Below are positions 13,423-17,392 of a stretch of DNA of 17,392 nucleotides, piece after piece (position 1 is the first letter of the stretch; the number at the start of each line of letters is the position of its first letter). The notes beneath the pieces were generated by a model. That model made no database searches and was not told the DNA's origin. It saw only the letters and a list, made by a program, of their open reading frames with translations. The position numbers and the translations under genes were made by a program. The stretch lies in assembly GCA_030616835.1 (NCBI GenBank), contig JAUWWP010000022.1, positions 1 to 17,392 on the forward strand, given 5' to 3'. The DNA is from Deltaproteobacteria bacterium (GTDB lineage Bacteria; Desulfobacterota; G020345765).

Positions 13423-14683
13423 CCCCGGAATCGCTCGGAATCTCCTCTTATATCGTTACCATCGATTAGATGCGGCACGTAAGATTGCCCGAGGTAAAGG
13501 TTACAAAGGGGCTATGTTTCCCTGGGAATCGGCTGATTCAGGAGAGGAAACCACGCCTGAGTGGTATAAGGATTACGATGGTAAGGTTAAGATAACAAAC
13601 ACCATGCAGCAGGAACACCATATTACCGCTGACATTGCTTATGGAGTCTGTCATTATTTCAGCGCCACCTACGACCTAAATTTTATGCTGAAATATGGTA
13701 TGGAAATCCTCCTGGAAACTGCCCAATTCTGGGCCAGCCGGGTTGAGTATCATAGGCAAAAAAACAGATATGAGATTAAACATGTAATTGGCCCAGATGA
13801 ATTTCATGAAGATGTTAACAATAATGCTTATACCAATGCCCTGGCCAAATGGAATATAGAGATAGCTTACAAGATATACCGCATCTTAAAAAGGAGATAT
13901 CCCACCCAGCTCAAAAAACTTATGGCAAAGATCAATCTGAAAAGGAGTGAGCTAGAAAATTGGAAAGATATAGCCAGGAAGATCTTTGTTCCCGTTTCAG
14001 AGAAAACAGGTCTCATCGAAGCCTTTGATGGATTTTCCAAAAGGAAGAAGTGGCCTACCCCGGAATTAGACAATAATTCCTTACCTCTCTTCCCCAAAAA
14101 TTTAGCCCTGGACGATATTGGCCAAACCCAATTTATCAAACAGGCCGATACCATACTGCTTTTATATCTCCTCTCGGATACCTTCGACCTCGAGCAGAAG
14201 AAGAAAAATTATCTCTATTATGAAGCAATGACCCTGCATAAATCATCACTCAGTCCCTCTGTTCACGCTATCGTCGGCAATGAGGTAGGAGAGACGAATA
14301 AGGCCTATCGTTATTTCTTAACCGCAATATATGCGGACCTGAGAAATATTCATGGTAATACCCGTGACGGCATTCATGCTGCTGCCTTAGGCGGAGCCTG
14401 GCAATCCGTAATTAACGGCATTGCTGGCATGCGTATTAAGAAGGGCATTCTCTCGTTTGATCCGGGACTACCCACGAAGTGGAAGAAGATTAAATTAACT
14501 GTTAAATGGAGAGGATTTGATTTATTAGTTAATATCAATCGCGAGAAAATAAGACTCCGTTTCAATTCTAAACGCAAAGGCATTTGGTTACCTTTAAAGA
14601 TTTATGGTTTAGGACGGAGATTACCCGCCAATAAAACAGCTACTTTTTATAGTAATCCCAGGCAAAAAGTAAATACAGAATAG
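13412..14683 (+). CDS. GH65 glycoside phosphorylase, catalytic C-terminal part (frameshifted)
   Basis: This part of 423 residues holds the catalytic barrel. The frame opens at 13241, but homology starts only at 13412 (IYTNPGIARNLLLYRYHRLD). The general-acid motif GPDEFHEDVNNNAYTNALAK is at 13790-13849; its first glutamate (codon 13799-13801) is the proposed catalytic acid. Later family blocks are KQADTILLLYLLSD (about 14137-14178), KSSLSPSVHAIVG (about 14241-14279) and DGIHAAALGGAWQSVINGIA (about 14367-14426), followed by the C-terminal beta domain. Everything needed for activity is present, with no other stop, so the lesion is a single recent or artefactual event. The specificity cannot be assigned. 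A glycosyltransferase gene follows after 22 bases, and no beta-phosphoglucomutase gene, a common neighbour, lies within the window. Confidence 0.82.
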   Translation: MYTNPGIARNLLLYRYHRLDAARKIARGKGYKGAMFPWESADSGEETTPEWYKDYDGKVKITNTMQQEHHITADIAYGVCHYFSATYDLNFMLKYGMEILLETAQFWASRVEYHRQKNRYEIKHVIGPDEFHEDVNNNAYTNALAKWNIEIAYKIYRILKRRYPTQLKKLMAKINLKRSELENWKDIARKIFVPVSEKTGLIEAFDGFSKRKKWPTPELDNNSLPLFPKNLALDDIGQTQFIKQADTILLLYLLSDTFDLEQKKKNYLYYEAMTLHKSSLSPSVHAIVGNEVGETNKAYRYFLTAIYADLRNIHGNTRDGIHAAALGGAWQSVINGIAGMRIKKGILSFDPGLPTKWKKIKLTVKWRGFDLLVNINREKIRLRFNSKRKGIWLPLKIYGLGRRLPANKTATFYSNPRQKVNTE

Positions 14684-14705
14684 AAAGAAAAGGAGCCCGT
14701 TAAGT

Positions 14706-15899
14706 ATGAAAAATACGAAAAAAACCATAAAAATTGCCCACTTACACTGGGGCTTTCCCCCCACTATTGGTGGCGTGGAGACCCATCTCACCATCTTGTT
14801 ACCCGAATTGGTCCGGCGAGGATACCAGGTGGGACTGCTGACTGGCATGGTCGAAGGAGAAAAGACACGGTGTCGATTCCAAGGCGTGGAAATTTATCGC
14901 ACCCCGTTGCTTGACCTCAACTGGCTGGCAAAGAGAGGTATTGAAGGGCTGGAAGAAGATATTACCGAGATCTACCATGATTTTATCGAGAGCCTCAAGC
15001 CTGATATTATCCACACCCACAATATGCATTATTTCAGTGAAACCCATATTCGGCTCCTTGATGAAATATCCCGGGAAAAAGGCATCCCGCTGATTCTGAC
15101 GGCACATAATGTCTGGGATAATATACTTTTTTTGAGACTTACCAGAGAGATAAATTGGTCACACATCGTCGCGGTTAGTTACTACATCAAGAAAGAATTG
15201 ATGGGCACAGGCTGCGATGATCAGAAAATAACCGTCATCCATCACGGAATTGATACCAATGTCTTTCATCCTGAGGTTAATACCGACAAGGTTCTCAAAA
15301 AACATCCTGTCCTGAAGGGGAAAAAAGTCATCCTTCACCCGGCACGCATGAGTTTAGCCAAGGGCTGTGATGTTAGCATTAAGGCCCTCAGCTTTGTTAA
15401 AGAACGGTTTCCTAATGTAGTCCTGGTCTTAGCCGGAAGCAAAAATATTATTGATTGGGATGTGACTCAGCAAAAAGATATTGCCTATCTCCTCGACCTG
15501 GTTAGAATATTCGATCTGAAGGAAAATGTATATATTAATGCCTTCAATCTGGAAGAAATGCCCGGACTTTATGGTCTGGCTGATGTTTGTATTTATCCAT
15601 CATCTGCCTGCGAGCCTTTTGGTCTCACTATGTTAGAATCATTGGCCACAGCCAAGCCGATGATTGTCACCAACATGGGTGGAATGCCGGAGATTATTCA
15701 CGACAGTATTACTGGATATGTTATTCCCGTCAAGGATTTCGAGTCATTAGCATCTCGTACTCGCTCACTTCTGGCTGATGAGAAGTTGAGAAGGAGGCTT
15801 GGTTTTGCGGGGAGAGAGAATGTTCGAATCCGGTATACTAAGGAGATAATGACTGAACGGAATTTAGAGGTGTATCACCAGGTGCTCGCTGGTATTTAA
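14706..15899 (+). CDS. GT4-family glycosyltransferase
   Basis: The 397-residue protein has the GT-B fold of glycosyltransferase family 4. The N-terminal domain begins KIAHLHWGFPPTIGGVETH (9-27) with the acceptor-side GGVE loop, and has HTHNMHYFSETHIR (103-116) and LTAHNVWDN (131-139). The nucleotide-sugar domain has ILHPARMSLAKG (209-220) with the phosphate-contacting R/K pair, and the EX7E motif EPFGLTMLESLA (303-314). Family members transfer glucose, mannose or other sugars to acceptors, including some disaccharide synthases. Adjacency to the GH65 phosphorylase (22 bases apart, AGGAG ribosome binding site) suggests a shared alpha-disaccharide pathway, which is my inference. No signal peptide or membrane segment is seen, so it is probably cytoplasmic. 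Confidence 0.85.
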   Translation: MKNTKKTIKIAHLHWGFPPTIGGVETHLTILLPELVRRGYQVGLLTGMVEGEKTRCRFQGVEIYRTPLLDLNWLAKRGIEGLEEDITEIYHDFIESLKPDIIHTHNMHYFSETHIRLLDEISREKGIPLILTAHNVWDNILFLRLTREINWSHIVAVSYYIKKELMGTGCDDQKITVIHHGIDTNVFHPEVNTDKVLKKHPVLKGKKVILHPARMSLAKGCDVSIKALSFVKERFPNVVLVLAGSKNIIDWDVTQQKDIAYLLDLVRIFDLKENVYINAFNLEEMPGLYGLADVCIYPSSACEPFGLTMLESLATAKPMIVTNMGGMPEIIHDSITGYVIPVKDFESLASRTRSLLADEKLRRRLGFAGRENVRIRYTKEIMTERNLEVYHQVLAGI

Positions 15900-15936
15900 T
15901 CGGGCAGGGAAATTGACGATGGCACGAATGTGGAAA

Positions 15937-16065
15937 TGGGGACGTTGTGCGTAAGAGTTCATGATATTTAGGATAATGAAATAATTAGGGAAATCAGGGA
16001 GACCCGCAGATGTGGCAAAAATGGGCTGGTTCAAATTGAGAATTATTAGAGGTGTTAACGTCTCC
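15937..16065 (+). repeat. Inverted-repeat spacer between convergent genes
   Basis: GGGGACGTT (15938-15946) and AACGTCTCC (16057-16065) are inverted repeats with one mismatch, bracketing about 110 bases without a gene. The GGGGACGTT end resembles REP/IS200-type ends by memory only. Confidence 0.35.
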
Positions 16066-16072
16066 TATAGGA

Positions 16073-16093
16073 TTGCAACCTTGGAGGTCGCAA
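16073..16093. repeat. Hairpin between convergent GT4 and purQ genes
   Basis: TTGCAACCT and AGGTCGCAA pair around loop TGG with one internal mismatch. It lies 20 bases past the purQ stop on the - strand. No T-run follows on either strand, so a terminator role is only possible. Confidence 0.4.
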
Positions 16094-16112
16094 CTATAAT
16101 AAAGGATCTTAT

Positions 16113-16919
16113 TCACCCAAAGTAGCCGACTGCGTTCTGGAAGACCTTCAGGCCTTCCCCAATCTCCGGAATGGATTTGCCTTCCCGCTTAAGCCTTTCC
16201 TTAAAATAAGCCCAGCGGGGATGGTTGGTGAAATGGAGGAAACGCTCCGGATGAGGCATTATCCCGAAGATCCGCCCACTCGGATCACAGATCCCGGCGA
16301 TATCCTCCAGTGAGCCGTTGGGATTAAAAGGAAATCTCCCTTCAGCCGGCCTGCCCTGCTCATCAACATATTTAAATACCACCTGCTGATTATTATGAAG
16401 GGCCTTTACGGTATCCTTCGAGGCGAAAAATTTCCCCTCCCCGTGAGCAACCGGAAGGTAAAGCTGCTCAATTCCCCGGGTAAAGATACATTTATCGCTT
16501 ACCCTTTTCAGGTACACCCACCGGTCTTCGAACCTTCCCGTATCGTTAAAGCTCAGGGTATTGTTCTGCGCCTGGTAATTATCATTGAGAGCCGGAAGCA
16601 GGCCGTATTTCACCATCACCTGAAAGCCATTACAGACGCCAATTATTAATTTATCTTTCTCGATAAACCGCTCAAGCTCATCGCCAAGATTGGTCTTGGT
16701 CTTGACGGCCAAAACCTTCCCGCCGGCAATATCGTCTCCGTAAGAAAACCCGCCCGGAAAGGTCAGGATCTGGTATTCACTCAGCTTCTTCTGCCCATCA
16801 ATGAGGTCATTTATGTGTACCCTTTCGGCCTGGGCACCTGCCTGGTTGAAAGCGAACTCGGTTTCGTAGTCGCAATTAATCCCGTAACCGGTCAGGATAA
16901 GGGCCTTGGGCTTGGTCAT
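16113..16919 (-). CDS. purQ: Phosphoribosylformylglycinamidine synthase, glutaminase subunit
   Basis: PurQ is the class I glutamine amidotransferase that feeds ammonia to PurL in the FGAM step of purine synthesis. The 268-residue protein starting at MTKPKALILTGYGINCD carries FPGGFSYGDD (54-63), the nucleophile C96 in GVCNGFQ, the oxyanion region, VAHGEGKF (157-164), and the catalytic H223 and E225 in MPHPER. An in-frame ATG at 16997 would add 26 residues, but these would come from a tandem repeat and a tRNA-like fragment, and family members begin near MxKPKALIL, so I chose 16919 (16934 is also possible). No choice has a strong ribosome binding site. It lies 92 bases after the end of purL on the same strand and was probably transcribed with it. 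Confidence 0.9.
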   Translation of the reverse strand: MTKPKALILTGYGINCDYETEFAFNQAGAQAERVHINDLIDGQKKLSEYQILTFPGGFSYGDDIAGGKVLAVKTKTNLGDELERFIEKDKLIIGVCNGFQVMVKYGLLPALNDNYQAQNNTLSFNDTGRFEDRWVYLKRVSDKCIFTRGIEQLYLPVAHGEGKFFASKDTVKALHNNQQVVFKYVDEQGRPAEGRFPFNPNGSLEDIAGICDPSGRIFGIMPHPERFLHFTNHPRWAYFKERLKREGKSIPEIGEGLKVFQNAVGYFG

Positions 16920-16934
16920 AATTTTATACTTCAT

Positions 16935-16963
16935 GGAATAGCAAGGAATAGCAAGGAATAGCA
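16935..16963 (+). repeat. Tandem GGAATAGCAA repeat beside a tRNA T-arm-like sequence
   Basis: The decamer GGAATAGCAA occurs twice in full and once almost in full. On the - strand it is preceded by AGGGTTCAAGTCCCT (16977-16963), which has the exact T-loop consensus TTCRANY in a 4-bp stem. The unit TTGCTATTCC would match an acceptor 3' strand. No 5' half, anticodon arm or CCA is present, so this is at most a tRNA remnant. Confidence 0.55.
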
Positions 16964-17011
16964 GGGACTTGAACCCTTGAATCCTATCCATTGACATTTG
17001 GATTTAGTTGT

Positions 17012-17392
17012 CTACCATCGCAGGGTCTTTTTGTAGGCTTCTTTAAGGGAGTCAATCTCGGCATCAACAATCTTTTTCCCCTTAACTCCCTTAAGCACTA
17101 CTTTCCTGCTTTCATTTATCTCACCAATTTGGGTAAACTTTTGCCCCTCCATCAGGGCCTCGAACCGCTTTTTGTTCTCCGGGGCGATAGTTGCCAGGAG
17201 GCGGCTTTGCGATTCGGAAAAGAGCAGTTGATCATCCCGCTCTATCCCTTCCGAGGGAACCCCACCTAAATCAACCTCCAGCCCCAGCTCTCCGGCCAGG
17301 GCCAGCTTAGCCAGGGCCACCCCTAATCCGCCCCGGGAGATACTGCCGCAGGAAGCCATCAACTCCCCCTCCCCGGCCCGGTTGAGTGCCCG
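17012..17392 (-). CDS. purL: Phosphoribosylformylglycinamidine synthase, large subunit, C-terminal end only
   Basis: Only the last 126 residues are in the window; the frame is open at the right edge, so the gene continues beyond it. The visible part begins RALNRAGEGELMASCGSISR, then GGLGVALAKLALAGELGLEV, and ends with DDQLLFSESQSRLLATIAPE and FTQIGEI, in the order of the PurL C-terminal AIRS-type domain. The usual HDxSDGGL motif is here CGSISRGGL, so the normally conserved histidine and aspartates are missing. That fits a divergent PurL branch or a changed site. PurL makes FGAM from FGAR, ATP and ammonia supplied by PurQ, which is the next gene. A TTG immediately before the ATG of MASCGS is not the true start. 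Confidence 0.88.
   Translation of the reverse strand, partial: RALNRAGEGELMASCGSISRGGLGVALAKLALAGELGLEVDLGGVPSEGIERDDQLLFSESQSRLLATIAPENKKRFEALMEGQKFTQIGEINESRKVVLKGVKGKKIVDAEIDSLKEAYKKTLRW

Noticed and set aside
16919..16997. A longer PurQ starting at 16997
   Set aside because: The 26 extra residues are encoded by a tandem repeat and a tRNA-like fragment, and PurQ proteins begin near MxKPKALIL.
16935..17011. A complete tRNA gene on the - strand
   Set aside because: Only a T-arm-like stem-loop and acceptor-like 3' strand are present. There is no 5' acceptor, D-arm or anticodon arm, and the T-stem has a mismatch at its base.
1..17392. CRISPR array
   Set aside because: No regularly spaced direct repeats with unique spacers occur. 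The repeats present are two-copy, inverted or tandem decamers.

Overview
The window reads as chromosomal DNA of an uncultivated, probably anaerobic bacterium. The PurQ, the long PurC and the archaeal-type endonuclease IV resemble proteins I associate with Omnitrophota-like candidate phyla, but this is an impression and not a placement. Base composition shifts visibly from gene to gene: 1-1242 and 2951-3763 are GC-rich, while 1326-1985, 3846-4514 and 10108-11605 are AT-rich. That suggests many small acquisitions.

Layout. Every gene from 1 to 15899 lies on the + strand. (1) 1-1242 is the 3' part of a von Willebrand A protein with a C-terminal CsgG/FlgO-like domain. (2) 1326-4514 holds three unrelated SAM methyltransferases, with a two-gene AbiEii-like nucleotidyltransferase module between the first and second. 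(3) 4787-5463 is a ribbon-helix-helix/PIN toxin-antitoxin pair with a good promoter and an operator-like palindrome. (4) 5650-5790 is a 46-residue single-pass membrane protein. (5) 5952-8003 is a tight pair, endonuclease IV and a long SAICAR synthetase (PurC). (6) 8101-8778 is a zinc-finger/pRiA4b ORF-3-like protein. (7) 9027-9619 is a DUF433/DUF5615 (VapBC45-like) toxin-antitoxin pair. (8) 9620-10107 is a gene-free stretch full of inverted repeats. (9) 10108-12087 holds a GNAT acetyltransferase, a nucleotidyltransferase and a DUF3795 zinc protein. (10) 12358-15899 is a GH65 disaccharide phosphorylase broken by a one-base frameshift in a T8 run, followed by a GT4 glycosyltransferase. (11) On the - strand, 17392-16113 carries the end of purL and all of purQ, convergent with the rest.

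The spacers are not random. Two related inverted-repeat elements (5793-5919 and 9710-9867) and at least two families of short repeats (1958/2869 and 8013/12123) separate the cassettes. No transposase, integrase, CRISPR array, rRNA or complete tRNA was seen.

How the genes might work together: purC, purQ and purL belong to de novo purine synthesis but lie in two separate places. GH65 plus GT4 suggests handling of an alpha-linked disaccharide such as kojibiose or trehalose. The middle looks like an accessory zone of toxin-antitoxin modules and single-gene enzymes rather than one pathway. I did not find a clear new multi-gene system. The best leads are the VWA-CsgG/FlgO fusion, the frameshifted phosphorylase and the two related non-autonomous elements.
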